In this document: positions 16,663 to 25,629 of the stretch, piece after piece
Layout: every line of letters begins with the position of its first letter
How positions within the stretch are numbered: position 1 is the stretch's first letter
DNA from: Coriobacteriaceae bacterium
Lineage (GTDB): Bacteria; Actinomycetota; Coriobacteriia; Coriobacteriales; UMGS124
Length of the DNA: 64,000 bases
Direction: 5' to 3'
NCBI GenBank assembly: GCA_019421015.1
Contig: JAHZGC010000012.1
Span: 44,151 to 108,150, forward strand
Translations under genes and position numbers: made by a program
Notes under the pieces: generated by a model
What the model was told of the DNA's origin: nothing
What the model saw: only the letters and a program-made list of their open reading frames with translations
Databases searched by the model: none

Positions 16663-17460
16663 TTAAATACCCATCAAAGACTCAAGCCCGACGGTAAACG
16701 GCTCGCCGAGCCGCTGGACCTCGCGAACGGCCAGAAGCACGCCGGGCATGTAGGCCTTGCGGTCGGTGGAGTCGTGGCGCAAGGAGAGGGTCTGGCCGGC
16801 GGCGCTCATGATGACCTCCTGGGAGGCCATATACCCGTCGCCGCGGATGGCGTGGATGCGCACCCCCTCGACGTCGCAGCCGCGCGCACCCTCGCAGCCG
16901 GCGATCTCGGTCTCGGCGCCGGGGCCCGCGTTTTTGGCCCCGTCCCGGCCCTCGGCTATCATGCGGGCGGTCTGGACGGCGGTGCCGCTCGGGGCGTCTT
17001 TCTTGCCGTTGTGATGCATCTCGACGATCTCGACGTCGGGGAAGAATCGGCCAGCGAGCTTTGCGAACTGCATCATGAGGACCGCGCCGGTGGTGAAGTT
17101 GGGGGCGAAGAAAAGCTTGGCGCCCTTGGCGGCGCGCTCCTCGACCACCTGCGCCATCGCCTCGCGCGACACGCCGGTGGTTCCCGTCACCACGCATACA
17201 CCTTTGGAGAGGGCGCAGGCGATGTTCTCCAGGGCGGCGTCGGGCTGCGAGAAGTCCACCATAACGTCGGGGTTGCACGCGTCGATGAGCGACGGCAGGT
17301 CGTCGGAGCACACGAAGTCCCCGTCGGCACAGCTCACCGTCTGGCCGCCGTGGAACGGCGCATAGCAGCCTGCCACCTGCAGGTCGTCGGCGGCCGCCAC
17401 GGCCTCCACCACGCAGGAACCCATGCGGCCCTTGGCCCCAGACACCAGTACGCGTATCAT
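16663..17460 (-). CDS. dapB: 4-hydroxy-tetrahydrodipicolinate reductase DapB
   Basis: DapB reduces the product of DapA in the diaminopimelate/lysine pathway. The 265-residue enzyme opens with the NAD(P)-binding MIRVLVSGAKGRMG. It contains the catalytic block EIVEMHHNGKKDAPSGTA, with the histidine pair and lysine, and the VVTGTTG segment. The ATG at 17460 follows AAGGAGA by 8 nt; a longer frame to 17556 is unlikely. The companion gene dapA lies at 59.5 kb, so the pathway genes are dispersed in this genome. Confidence 0.95.
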   Translation of the reverse strand: MIRVLVSGAKGRMGSCVVEAVAAADDLQVAGCYAPFHGGQTVSCADGDFVCSDDLPSLIDACNPDVMVDFSQPDAALENIACALSKGVCVVTGTTGVSREAMAQVVEERAAKGAKLFFAPNFTTGAVLMMQFAKLAGRFFPDVEIVEMHHNGKKDAPSGTAVQTARMIAEGRDGAKNAGPGAETEIAGCEGARGCDVEGVRIHAIRGDGYMASQEVIMSAAGQTLSLRHDSTDRKAYMPGVLLAVREVQRLGEPFTVGLESLMGI

Positions 17461-17574
17461 CGTGTGCGTCTCCTTCTCGCAAGCTGTGGATAGATCAGAA
17501 CCTTCGTGCATGAGGATACGCCACATCCGGATGTAAAAAGCCCACAGGGGTCCCAACGCCCCACCTTGTCCAAA

Positions 17575-17603
17575 TTGCTATAAGCTTGAACCGGCGCTAT
17601 AAG
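17575..17603 (+). promoter_or_regulatory. Candidate promoter of the CPBP protease gene
   Basis: TTGCTA at 17575-17580 and TATAAG at 17598-17603 with 17-bp spacing, about 50 bp before the GTG start. Confidence 0.5.
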
Positions 17604-17653
17604 GGGCCGCCCGTCGACGGCGGCAGCCACATGGTACGCGAAGGGAGCGGCGC

Positions 17654-18511
17654 GTGGTCGCAAGGCGTGAGACGATTCGGCTTGTGGGAGCCTACCTGGG
17701 ACTGGCCTATGGAGGAAGCTGGGGTGCCTGGCTTTTGGCCGGGGCCCTGCGCTCCGCCGACCTGCCGCCGGCTGTAGGCTCCGTGGCCGGCGCGTTGCTG
17801 CTGGTCGGGACCCTCATGCCGATGCTGGCCGTCTATGTGTTGTTTCCCCGGTTAAAGACCCTCGGGGTGGCTCAGAACGACGGCCGGCCGGACGCCGATC
17901 CCCGCTCGGGGTTCTGGCGCCACTGTTTTGGGATGCACCCCACGCTGCGCGGCTGGGCGGTATTCGGGACCCTTCTCGTCTGGCGCTGGGTCATGTTCTT
18001 CGTCGCGTTCGGCTTCCCAACGCTCGGGGCAGCCCTCAAGAACGCGGTGGTTTCGCTGCCGGTCCTGCTGCTGGGGGGTGGCCTTGAAGAAATTGGCTGG
18101 CGCGGTTGCCTGCAGCCGTTACTTGAACGCTGGGTGTCGATACGGACACCCGGTACGGGCAGAGGCTCGCGCCTCCCACGCACGGTGGTGCCCCCTGCGG
18201 CCACAGGGCTTGTATGGGGGCTGTGGCACCTGCCGCTCTTTGCAATCCCCGGCACGTTTCAGAGCCAGGTGCCGCTCTGGGGGGTCGTTCTGGTAGGGAT
18301 TGCCCTCAGTTTCTCCTTCGGGGCGCTCCGACGGGTCACGGGCAACCTCGACTCCTGTATCGCCAGCCACGCATGGTATAACGCCATGCTCGTAGGGATA
18401 CCGACCTTCACGCCCCTGGCCTGCGCGCTGTTCGGTCTCGAAGCGGTGGCCGGAGCGTTGGCGCTGTGGCACCAAGGTGTGGAGACCGAAGGGCGGGAAG
18501 GCCGCGGGTAG
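17654..18511 (+). CDS. CPBP family intramembrane glutamic protease
   Basis: A membrane protein of 285 residues with the three CPBP (Abi/Rce1-like) active-site motifs: EEIGWRG (paired glutamates and arginine), WGLWHLP (histidine) and HAWYN (histidine and asparagine). Several hydrophobic helices surround them. Such proteins cleave or process membrane peptides, including bacteriocin-immunity roles, but the target here is unknown. The GTG at 17654 has AAGGGAG 6 nt upstream. It is a single plus-strand gene between two minus-strand operons and converges with nagA. Confidence 0.88.
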   Translation: MVARRETIRLVGAYLGLAYGGSWGAWLLAGALRSADLPPAVGSVAGALLLVGTLMPMLAVYVLFPRLKTLGVAQNDGRPDADPRSGFWRHCFGMHPTLRGWAVFGTLLVWRWVMFFVAFGFPTLGAALKNAVVSLPVLLLGGGLEEIGWRGCLQPLLERWVSIRTPGTGRGSRLPRTVVPPAATGLVWGLWHLPLFAIPGTFQSQVPLWGVVLVGIALSFSFGALRRVTGNLDSCIASHAWYNAMLVGIPTFTPLACALFGLEAVAGALALWHQGVETEGREGRG

Positions 18512-18526
18512 GAGCCCTGCGCCTTC

Positions 18527-19678
18527 TTACACCAGACGCCTTCCGCGCAAAACCACCGCCCGCACACGCAGGTCGTCGTCGAGTACCAGCAGGTCGGCCA
18601 TCTTACCGGGCTCGATGCTCCCCCGTATATCGTCGATTCCCAAAGCCCGTGCCGGGTTGGCGGTCGCTGCCCGCACGGCGTCTTCGAGGGGCACGCCCAT
18701 GGCGAGCACGGCGGTGCGCACGCAGTCGGCGAGGTTCGACACCGACCCCGCGAGGGTGCCGTCGGCCAACGTGGCCCGGTTGCCCCGCACGGTAAACTCC
18801 TGGCCGCCCAGCTCGTAGCTGCCGTCGCCCAGACCGCTCGCCCGCAGCGAGTCGCTGACGAGCACCACGCGGTCGGGACCGAACAGCTCGAAGGCCAGCC
18901 GCACCATGGCTGGGTGCACATGCACCCCGTCGGCGATGAGCTCGGCCATGACGGCGGGGTTCTCGGCCCCGGCGGCGATAGGACCCGGTTCGCGGTGGTG
19001 CAGCCCCGGCATGGCGTTGTAAAGGTGGGTCATGTGGTGCGCCCCACGCTCGAACGCCTCGCGCGCGCAGTCGTAGCCCGCGCAGGTGTGGGCGACCGAC
19101 ACGCGGACACGTCGGGAGACCGCTTCGACAAACTCCAGGTTGCCCGGCACCTCGGGGGCAACGTCCACCAGCTTGACCAGCCCCTTGGCCGCAACCTGGA
19201 GTCGGTCGAACTCCGCCAGGTCAGCCGGGCGCACGTAACCGGGATTCTGGGCGCCCACCTTGCCCGGCGATATGTAGGGACCCTCCATGTTGATGCCCAC
19301 CAGCTCGGCCTCCGCCTCACCCGGCACAAAGGCCGCCGCCACAGAAAAAGCCCGCGCCAGCACGTCCTCGGGCAGCGTCATGCTGGCCGGGCAGATGGCC
19401 GTCACGCCGCAACAGGCCTCATGAGCCGCGATCCTATGCAGCCCCTCGGGGTCACCGTCGCTGAAGTCAGCCCCCGCACAGCCGTGGAAGTGGAGGTCGA
19501 TAAAGCCCGGCACCACATAACCCCCGGCTGCATCGAGCACCTCTCCCCCCATCGGCCCCGAGTCCTCGGCCTTCCCTATGCGCTCGCCCGACACAAAGAC
19601 CGGCTGGGGCAAGAACCCCTCGGGGGTAAGGACGAGGCCGCCCTCGATGCGGTCGACCTGGTTTGCGCAAGCACCCAC
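18527..19678 (-). CDS. nagA: N-acetylglucosamine-6-phosphate deacetylase NagA
   Basis: NagA removes acetate from GlcNAc-6-phosphate. The product of about 383 residues is an amidohydrolase-fold enzyme with the metal motif DLHFHGCAG, the bridging glutamate in INMEGPY, AHTCAGY, HLYNAMPGLHHREPG, and the catalytic aspartate in VLVSDSLRA. The GTG at 19678 is preferred because AAGGGA lies 7 nt upstream; the ATG at 19696 is an alternative. It is the last gene of the sialic acid/amino-sugar block and feeds NagB. Confidence 0.93.
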   Translation of the reverse strand: MGACANQVDRIEGGLVLTPEGFLPQPVFVSGERIGKAEDSGPMGGEVLDAAGGYVVPGFIDLHFHGCAGADFSDGDPEGLHRIAAHEACCGVTAICPASMTLPEDVLARAFSVAAAFVPGEAEAELVGINMEGPYISPGKVGAQNPGYVRPADLAEFDRLQVAAKGLVKLVDVAPEVPGNLEFVEAVSRRVRVSVAHTCAGYDCAREAFERGAHHMTHLYNAMPGLHHREPGPIAAGAENPAVMAELIADGVHVHPAMVRLAFELFGPDRVVLVSDSLRASGLGDGSYELGGQEFTVRGNRATLADGTLAGSVSNLADCVRTAVLAMGVPLEDAVRAATANPARALGIDDIRGSIEPGKMADLLVLDDDLRVRAVVLRGRRLV

Positions 19679-19716
19679 GGCAGCTTCCCTTCTCATGGCC
19701 CGACCGCCACAAAACC

Positions 19717-21036
19717 TTATTCCCCCGAGGCCTCGGGTGCCGCATGATCGAGCTCCCGTACGCAGCGCGGCATATAGACGAGCAGCCCGAGCACGGCGCA
19801 GATGGCACCGTCGACCGCAAAAAACGGCGCGACGCCCACTGCCTCGGCCGCCACGCCGCCGATAGCGATGCCGATGGGGGTCGCCAAGCCCATGACCATA
19901 GTGGTGAAGCCGAGCACGCGACCGAGCTTGTCTTCGGCCACGTTGTTCTGGATCAGCGTCATGTAAGGCCCGTTGGTCCAGGCCAAGAAGAAGCCCATGA
20001 TGCCGCAGAGCACCACGAAGACCCAGATGGCGCTCGGGGGCAGCAGGCCGGCCGCCAGACAGAGCGTGCCGGAGGCCGTCGAGGAAAGCGCGACGAGCAG
20101 CACCAGTCTCCTACCGCCGCCCCAGGCCATGAGCACCCCCGAGCCAACAATCATCCCGACGGCAAAGGTCGCCTCCACCACCGACGCCATATAGCCGTCA
20201 CCGCCGAAGTGGCCGGCAGTCATAAGCGGGTACAGAGAGGCGATAGGCCCGAAGGCCACCTGCACCAGGGCGAGGAGCCCCACGAAGACCAGGAGCCCCC
20301 GGTTGTCGGCCAACGCCCGCCAACCCACCTTGACATCGCGCAGGATTCCGGCCTTCTCCTGCGCCAGCGCCGCCTTGGACGCGTCCCAGGTGGTAGGTAT
20401 CTTGGCCGGTAGCAACGCCGCACAGGCCAGAAGCGCCCCAAAAAAGTCGAGGAACATGGCCGTCTGGAAGCCGAGGTTCGTATAGATCATAATGCCCAGG
20501 GCCGGAGCACCGACATTGACCATGGCCATGAGCATCTGATCCAAGGTGTTGATGCGCAGCAGGTGCTTCTGGGGCACCAGCATGGGCATCGTGGCCATCA
20601 TGGCGGGGCTGTGAAAGGCCTGCCCCACGCTACGCGCCACCACAAGCACCAAGATGAGCGCCGGCGAGAGGTCTCCCGCCAGGATGACGAAGCCCATGGC
20701 CAGCGACACGAGGCCAACGGCCATGTCGGCCGCGATGAGCACGGCCTTGCGGTTGAAACGGTCTGCCACCACGCCGCCGACGGGCGAAAGCAGGCCTGTG
20801 GGCAGGTAGGCGCAGATAGACATGGCGGCCAGCATGAGCGGGCTGCCGGTGGTGTCGGTCATATACCACACGGCGGCAAAGCTCGCGGAGAAGCTCGTCA
20901 CCATGGAGACCGCCTGGCCGACCCAGATGAGGACGACAACGGCTAGCCAATGGGCGGCAAGTGGGCGACCGGTGGCGCTGACCAGCGGCTCTTGAGTTGT
21001 AGTGTCGGGTTCGGACGGATTGCGTGAATCGTGCAT
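19717..21036 (-). CDS. MFS transporter
   Basis: A twelve-helix major facilitator of 439 residues. It has the cytoplasmic loop signature GGVVADRFNRK between helices 2 and 3 and the repeated hydrophobic segments of the MFS_3/enterobactin-exporter-like group. The ATG at 21036 has GGGGGA about 8-9 nt upstream. It lies between nagB and nagA in the same direction. It could be a second sugar transporter or an unrelated exporter; its substrate cannot be read from the sequence. Confidence 0.85.
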   Translation of the reverse strand: MHDSRNPSEPDTTTQEPLVSATGRPLAAHWLAVVVLIWVGQAVSMVTSFSASFAAVWYMTDTTGSPLMLAAMSICAYLPTGLLSPVGGVVADRFNRKAVLIAADMAVGLVSLAMGFVILAGDLSPALILVLVVARSVGQAFHSPAMMATMPMLVPQKHLLRINTLDQMLMAMVNVGAPALGIMIYTNLGFQTAMFLDFFGALLACAALLPAKIPTTWDASKAALAQEKAGILRDVKVGWRALADNRGLLVFVGLLALVQVAFGPIASLYPLMTAGHFGGDGYMASVVEATFAVGMIVGSGVLMAWGGGRRLVLLVALSSTASGTLCLAAGLLPPSAIWVFVVLCGIMGFFLAWTNGPYMTLIQNNVAEDKLGRVLGFTTMVMGLATPIGIAIGGVAAEAVGVAPFFAVDGAICAVLGLLVYMPRCVRELDHAAPEASGE

Positions 21037-21111
21037 AGAGGTGATCCCCCTTTCGAGAAGCTGCGACACGCCGTGAGGTGCGCATCGAAAGGAAGATGAA
21101 CTCTACAGAGC

Positions 21112-21146
21112 GCCCCGACGGCCCGTCAAGGAAGGGCCGTCGGGGC
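21112..21146 (-). terminator. Hairpin downstream of nagB
   Basis: A perfect 13-bp G+C-rich stem (GCCCCGACGGCCC/GGGCCGTCGGGGC) with a 9-nt loop lies between the nagB stop and the MFS gene. No T-run follows, so it may give partial termination inside the operon. Confidence 0.6.
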
Positions 21147-21186
21147 TATGGATTATCCACATCGATTACAGGGCAGCAGATGGCCC

Positions 21187-21918
21187 CTATGCCAGCAGGC
21201 TGGCCGCCGCCTCGTCGGCCACCACGGTCACGCTGGGGTGGAACTGCAGGATCGAGGCGGGCACCTGCGGGGTCACAGGACCCTGGAGCACGTCGCGCAG
21301 GATGGTGGCCTTGCCCTCGCCGCTCACCACCAGCAGCACCGAACGCGCCGCCATGATGGTGCCGATGCCCATGGTGAGTGCCTCGGTGGGCACCTCGTCG
21401 ATCCCTCCGGCAAACAGGCGGCTGTTGGCCTCGCGTGTCATGGGCGTGAGCACGACGCCGTGAGTCTTGGTGGGGAAGAAATCGCAGGGCTCGTTAAAGC
21501 CGATGTGGCCGTTGTGGCCGAGGCCGAGCAGCTGCAGGTCGACACCGCCCGCCTGGTCGATGGCGGCCTCGTAGGCCTCCCCCGCCTCGGCCAGGTCGGC
21601 CCCGAAGGGCTCGGGCACATGGGTGCGCGCCTTGTCGATATCGACGTGGTCGAACAGGTGGTGGTTCATGAAATAGCGGTAACTCTGGTCGTGCTCGGGA
21701 GAAAGGCCGCAGTACTCGTCGAGGTTGAAGGTCGTGACCTCGGCAAAGCTCAGCTTGCCGGCCGCGCAGTCGGCCACGAGGTCGGCGTAGAGGCCCTCGG
21801 GTGTCGAGCCGGTGGCAAGGCCCAAGGTGCAGGCGGGGTTGGCACGCACCAGCTCGGCGATCCTGTCGGCGGCGACGCGGCTCATGGATTCGTAGGTGGG
21901 GGTGACGATCAGTTCCAT
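21187..21918 (-). CDS. nagB: Glucosamine-6-phosphate deaminase NagB
   Basis: NagB converts glucosamine-6-phosphate to fructose-6-phosphate and ammonia, the final step of sialic acid and GlcNAc use. The 243-residue enzyme has LGLATGSTPEGLY at the phosphate site, TFNLDEYCGL with the catalytic aspartate, and LGLGHNGHIGFNEP with the catalytic histidine. The ATG at 21918 has GGGAG 5 nt upstream. It is in the minus-strand block with nanE and the ROK kinase gene upstream. Confidence 0.95.
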   Translation of the reverse strand: MELIVTPTYESMSRVAADRIAELVRANPACTLGLATGSTPEGLYADLVADCAAGKLSFAEVTTFNLDEYCGLSPEHDQSYRYFMNHHLFDHVDIDKARTHVPEPFGADLAEAGEAYEAAIDQAGGVDLQLLGLGHNGHIGFNEPCDFFPTKTHGVVLTPMTREANSRLFAGGIDEVPTEALTMGIGTIMAARSVLLVVSGEGKATILRDVLQGPVTPQVPASILQFHPSVTVVADEAAASLLA

Positions 21919-22013
21919 GGGGTCTCCCAAACTCATCGGGCATAGGGGTCGGCCACGGGGCATCCAGCTCCCCGCGGCCGACCATGATAGCAAAAGAACC
22001 CGACTTAGAAATG

Positions 22014-22023
22014 GTTTCGAAAC
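22014..22023. promoter_or_regulatory. Palindrome GTTTCGAAAC upstream of nagB
   Basis: A perfect 10-bp palindrome within the near-symmetric GGTTTCGAAACACC, placed between the nanE stop and nagB, upstream of a TATCAT hexamer on the minus strand. Position and symmetry suit a repressor operator; the regulator is not in this window. Confidence 0.35.
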
Positions 22024-22085
22024 ACCTCACACGCTGGACGGCACAATTGAGGCGTGCCCGCGCACCCCCGCAGCAACCGCAGTCC

Positions 22086-22766
22086 CTACCGCAGCGCGTC
22101 CGCGAACCAGCTCGTGATGCTCGTGGGATGGGTGATGGCCGTCCCCACCACGACGGCCCAGGCGCCGGCACCGATGGCCGCGCGCGCGTCGGCGGGGGTA
22201 TGGACGCGACCCTCGCACACGACGGGAAAGCCCGGGAACTCCGCCACCGCCTGGCGTAGTAGGGGCAGGTCGGGCCCGTCGGCCATGGTGCAGTCGATGG
22301 CCGCCACGCCGTGGGAGAGCGTGGTCGACACGAGGTCGGCACCGGCGGCCACCGCCCGCCTGATATCCTCGATCGTGGCGCAGTCGGCCATGACCAGGGT
22401 CTCGTCGGTGCGCCGCAGGGCCTCGAGGGTCTCCGCGAAGCTCCTACCGTCGGGGCGCGGCCTGTCGGTGGCGTCGATGGCAACGATGTCGGCGCCGGCG
22501 GCCACACAGGCCCGGGCATGGCGCAAGGTCGGGGTTATGTAGACGCCCTCGTGCCCCTCCTTCCAGAGGCCGATGACGGGCACCTCCACGCGCCCCTTGA
22601 TGGCGGCGATGTCGGCGAGCCCCTGGCAGCGAATGGCGGCCGCGCCTCCCAGCTCGCAGGCACGGGCCATCTGCGCCATGGTCTCGGGGTGGCGCAGGGG
22701 TTCGCCGGGATACGCCTGGCAACTCGCTATGAGCGCGCCCTTGAGGCGCTCGATTACCGCATGCAC
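22086..22766 (-). CDS. nanE: N-acylglucosamine-6-phosphate 2-epimerase NanE
   Basis: NanE converts ManNAc-6-phosphate to GlcNAc-6-phosphate. The 226-residue TIM-barrel protein has the family segments GALIASCQAYPGEPL, IRCQGLADI, VIGLWKEGHEGVYITPT, IVAIDATDRPRP, MADCATIEDI and CEGRVHTP. The ATG at 22766 has GAGGACAGG about 10 nt upstream. It sits between the ROK kinase gene and nagB, in the order of the pathway. Confidence 0.93.
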   Translation of the reverse strand: MHAVIERLKGALIASCQAYPGEPLRHPETMAQMARACELGGAAAIRCQGLADIAAIKGRVEVPVIGLWKEGHEGVYITPTLRHARACVAAGADIVAIDATDRPRPDGRSFAETLEALRRTDETLVMADCATIEDIRRAVAAGADLVSTTLSHGVAAIDCTMADGPDLPLLRQAVAEFPGFPVVCEGRVHTPADARAAIGAGAWAVVVGTAITHPTSITSWFADALR

Positions 22767-22826
22767 GAACGCACCTGTCCTCTCACAAAGCCAAACGGAT
22801 CGATACGCGCCTGAACCCGGCCGACA

Positions 22827-23801
22827 TCAGGCGCCGACCTTGTCGAGCAGTCGCTCCGCCGCACCGATAAGGGGGGCGTCTCCGCCCAGCTGGGCGTCCA
22901 CCACGGGCAGGCCGCGCAGCATGGGGTCAATGCGCGCCTCCAGCCCCGCCTCGAGAGCCTCGCGCCACACGGGCCCGGCGGCGCACACCGAGCCTCCCAC
23001 CACCACCAGGTCGGGGTCGAGCAGGTCTGCCCAGGAGGCGATGGCCTCCCCCAGGCTGCGTCCCGACTGCCCGATGATCGAGCGGGCAAGCGGCTCGCCG
23101 GCGTCGGCGCGGGCCGAGATCTGGGGGCCGGTGAGCTCCTCTCCCCCCGCCAAGCGGTAGCAGGCCTCGATGCCGCTGCCGGCGCACACCGACTCGAGGT
23201 GGCCGTCGGTCCCCCAGGCGCTGGGCTTGCCCAGGGCCGCCGGGTGCAGCGTGTGGCCCACCATGCCGGCAAGGCCGTGGGCCCCGTCGAGCACCTGCCC
23301 GTGGACGATCACGGCACCGCCGAGCCCCGTCCCGGCGGCCACCACGACGCAGGTGTCGCAGCCCCGGGCAGCCCCGTGGCGCAGCTCCCCGAAGGCATAG
23401 GCGCGCACGTCGTTCATCACGGCGCAGGGAACGCCGAGGGCGCCGACGAGGGCAGGCCCGACCTTCTGGCCGGCCCACCCGGGCATAATCGAGTTGGCGT
23501 AGGTGACGCAGCCCGATGCCTCGTCTATGTACCCGGCCGTGCTCACGCCGCACCCCGCCAACGGGGCGTCGGGAGGCACGCAGGCCGCCAGACCACAGGC
23601 GAGGTCGACCATGCGTGCGAGCACGGCCGACCCGCCTTCGGCGGCCATGGTGGGGACGGCGCGGCGCTCCCCCACCGAAGGCGCGGCATGGCGCCCCTCA
23701 TAGCGCACCAGGGCACCGGCGATCTTGGTGCCACCCAGGTCCAAGGCGATCACCGTGCAGGGGAAACGGAGGCCCCCCGGAACCTCGAAATGCTCCGCCA
23801 T
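22827..23801 (-). CDS. ROK family kinase, probable N-acetylmannosamine kinase (NanK-type)
   Basis: A 324-residue ROK-family sugar kinase. It has the N-terminal ATP phosphate motif ALDLGGTKIAGALV, a catalytic aspartate in AVMNDVRAYA, and GTGLGGAVIV. The usual ROK zinc motif of clustered cysteines after the conserved histidine (GHTLHP...) is absent. The place between nanA-type and nanE genes points to ManNAc phosphorylation. It lies 6 nt after the aldolase gene. Glucokinase activity cannot be excluded by sequence alone. Confidence 0.85.
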   Translation of the reverse strand: MAEHFEVPGGLRFPCTVIALDLGGTKIAGALVRYEGRHAAPSVGERRAVPTMAAEGGSAVLARMVDLACGLAACVPPDAPLAGCGVSTAGYIDEASGCVTYANSIMPGWAGQKVGPALVGALGVPCAVMNDVRAYAFGELRHGAARGCDTCVVVAAGTGLGGAVIVHGQVLDGAHGLAGMVGHTLHPAALGKPSAWGTDGHLESVCAGSGIEACYRLAGGEELTGPQISARADAGEPLARSIIGQSGRSLGEAIASWADLLDPDLVVVGGSVCAAGPVWREALEAGLEARIDPMLRGLPVVDAQLGGDAPLIGAAERLLDKVGA

Positions 23802-23807
23802 GGCGGG

Positions 23808-24755
23808 CTAGCAGGAGCGCAGGGGCGCGTCGGCGTCCATGAGGCCCTCGGACTTCAGGACCTCGACAATAGCCGCCACGTCGTCGCCCGCAAGGGCCTG
23901 GACCGGCTCGCGCATCTGGTTCGTCTCGAAGAGCCCCATCTGCCACAGAGCCGTCTTGAAGGCGCCCACGCCGGCACCGAAGCCGACGGTGGCCTTCACG
24001 CGGCGAGTGACGAACATGAGGCGCGCCAGGTGGTCCTGGATAGTCTTGACGCGCTCCCAGTCGCCGGCCTGGGCGGCCTTCCACTGCTCCACGTAGCTCA
24101 CCGGGTCGACGTTGGCGAGGCCGGGGACGCTGCCGTCGGCACCGGCGAGGTAGGCACCGTCGACGCAGACCTCGTGGCCGGTCAGGAGCTGGAGCGGATG
24201 GCCCGCGTCGCGGTTCTCGAGGATGAGCCAGCGGAACGACACGTCGTCGCCCGAAGAGTCCTTGACGCCCTGGAGCACCCCGTCGGTACCCAGGCGCACA
24301 AGCATCGTGGGGTCGAGCTTGGTGTGCACGCACACCGGCAGGTCGTAGGCGAACAGCGGCAGGTCGGTGTTCTCGCGAATGGCGCGGAAGTGGCGCTCCG
24401 TCTCCTTGGGGCCGCCGAGGGCGTAGAAGGGCGCCGTGGCCACAAGCGCGTCGACCCCTATGGCCTCGGCACGCTTGGCCTGATCGATGACGCGCAGCGT
24501 CTCCATGTCGATGATGCCGGCGAGCACGGGCACACGCCCGCGCACGATGGAGACGGCCTCCTGGAGCACGTGCTGGCGCTGGGCGTCGGTAAGGAAGGCC
24601 ACCTCGCCGCTCGAACCCAGGAAGAACAGGCCGTCGACGCCGGCCTCGATCATGCGCTCTATGTTGCGCGAGAACGAAACCAGGTCGAGCGTCCGGTCCT
24701 TGGTAAGGGGTATCACAACCGGCGGGATAACGCCTTTGAATCGCGAAGAGTCCAT
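23808..24755 (-). CDS. DapA/NanA-family aldolase, probable N-acetylneuraminate lyase
   Basis: A 315-residue class I aldolase of the dihydrodipicolinate synthase/N-acetylneuraminate lyase family. The Schiff-base lysine is in QGVKDSSGD and the catalytic tyrosine in LFAYDLPV. GLFFLGSSGE replaces the usual GTTGE substrate loop. Since dapA proper lies at 59.5 kb, and the neighbours are an Opp-type importer, ROK kinase, nanE and nagB, cleavage of sialic acid to ManNAc and pyruvate is the likely role. The ATG at 24755 follows AGGA by 5 nt. Confidence 0.8.
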   Translation of the reverse strand: MDSSRFKGVIPPVVIPLTKDRTLDLVSFSRNIERMIEAGVDGLFFLGSSGEVAFLTDAQRQHVLQEAVSIVRGRVPVLAGIIDMETLRVIDQAKRAEAIGVDALVATAPFYALGGPKETERHFRAIRENTDLPLFAYDLPVCVHTKLDPTMLVRLGTDGVLQGVKDSSGDDVSFRWLILENRDAGHPLQLLTGHEVCVDGAYLAGADGSVPGLANVDPVSYVEQWKAAQAGDWERVKTIQDHLARLMFVTRRVKATVGFGAGVGAFKTALWQMGLFETNQMREPVQALAGDDVAAIVEVLKSEGLMDADAPLRSC

Positions 24756-24795
24756 GGCAGTCCTAAATCCTCCAAAGGTTGGGTTGGCAACGACC

Positions 24796-25629
24796 CTAAG
24801 AACGCGGGTAGAGCAACGACGGGGCCGCACCCAGCAGCAGGCGCGTGTAATCGTCGGTCGGGTTATTAAACACCTGCTCGGCCGCGCCCTCCTCCACCGC
24901 TCGGCCTCCGTTCATAACAACGATACGGTCCGAAATGTACCTCACGGTCTGAATGTCGTGGCTAATGAAGACCATCGAGAGGTTGAGCTCTCGCTTGAGG
25001 TCCATAAGCAGGTTGAGGATCTGGGCACGCACCGACACGTCGAGGGCGCTCGTGGGCTCGTCGGCGATGATGGCGTCGGGCGCAAGCGCCAGGGCGCGCG
25101 CGATGGCCACGCGCTGGCGCTGACCTCCCGAAAGCTGGCCGGGAAGGGCGTCCATGACCGACCTGGGAAGGCCGACCATCTCGATGAGGTCAAAGACCCG
25201 ACGCTCCCTCGAGGCCTTGTCGCCCACCTTGTGGACGTTCAGGGGGTCGAGCAGCTGGTCGTGGATGGTCATGCGCGCGTTCAGGGCGGTGGCGGGGTCT
25301 TGGAACACCACCGAGATGACACGCCCGATCATGCGGCGATGGGCGGCGGTGCGGTTTGTGACGTCTTCGCCCTTGAAGTAGACCCGGCCGCTCGTGGGCT
25401 TCTGAAGGCCGCACATGACGTTGGCGGTGGTCGACTTGCCGCAGCCGGACTCGCCTACGATGCCGATGGTCTCACCCGGCATGAGCCTGATGGTCAGTCC
25501 GCGCACCGCATGGACGAGGTTGGGCTTGAACAACGAGCCCGTGCGCGATTTGAACGTGACCTTGACGTCGTCGAGAAAGATGATGGGCGTCTGCCCTTCG
25601 CCTGCAACAGGCGCAGTCTGAACGGCCAT
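24796..25629 (-). CDS. Oligopeptide-type ABC transporter ATP-binding protein (OppF-like)
   Basis: A 277-residue ATPase of the peptide/opine/nickel importer class. It has Walker A GESGCGKST at about residue 59, the Q-loop in VVFQDP, the signature LSGGQRQRV, Walker B IIADEPTSALD and the H-loop ISHD. The start overlaps the stop of the upstream permease-ATPase gene by 1 nt (TAATG). With the fused ATPase it would form the nucleotide-binding pair of one importer. Sialic acid is the inferred substrate because of the nan genes downstream. Confidence 0.9.
   Translation of the reverse strand: MAVQTAPVAGEGQTPIIFLDDVKVTFKSRTGSLFKPNLVHAVRGLTIRLMPGETIGIVGESGCGKSTTANVMCGLQKPTSGRVYFKGEDVTNRTAAHRRMIGRVISVVFQDPATALNARMTIHDQLLDPLNVHKVGDKASRERRVFDLIEMVGLPRSVMDALPGQLSGGQRQRVAIARALALAPDAIIADEPTSALDVSVRAQILNLLMDLKRELNLSMVFISHDIQTVRYISDRIVVMNGGRAVEEGAAEQVFNNPTDDYTRLLLGAAPSLLYPRS

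Noticed and set aside
23808..24755. Second DapA for lysine synthesis
   Set aside because: A typical dapA exists at 59521-60417; the loop GSSGE and the nan neighbours favour a sialic acid lyase.
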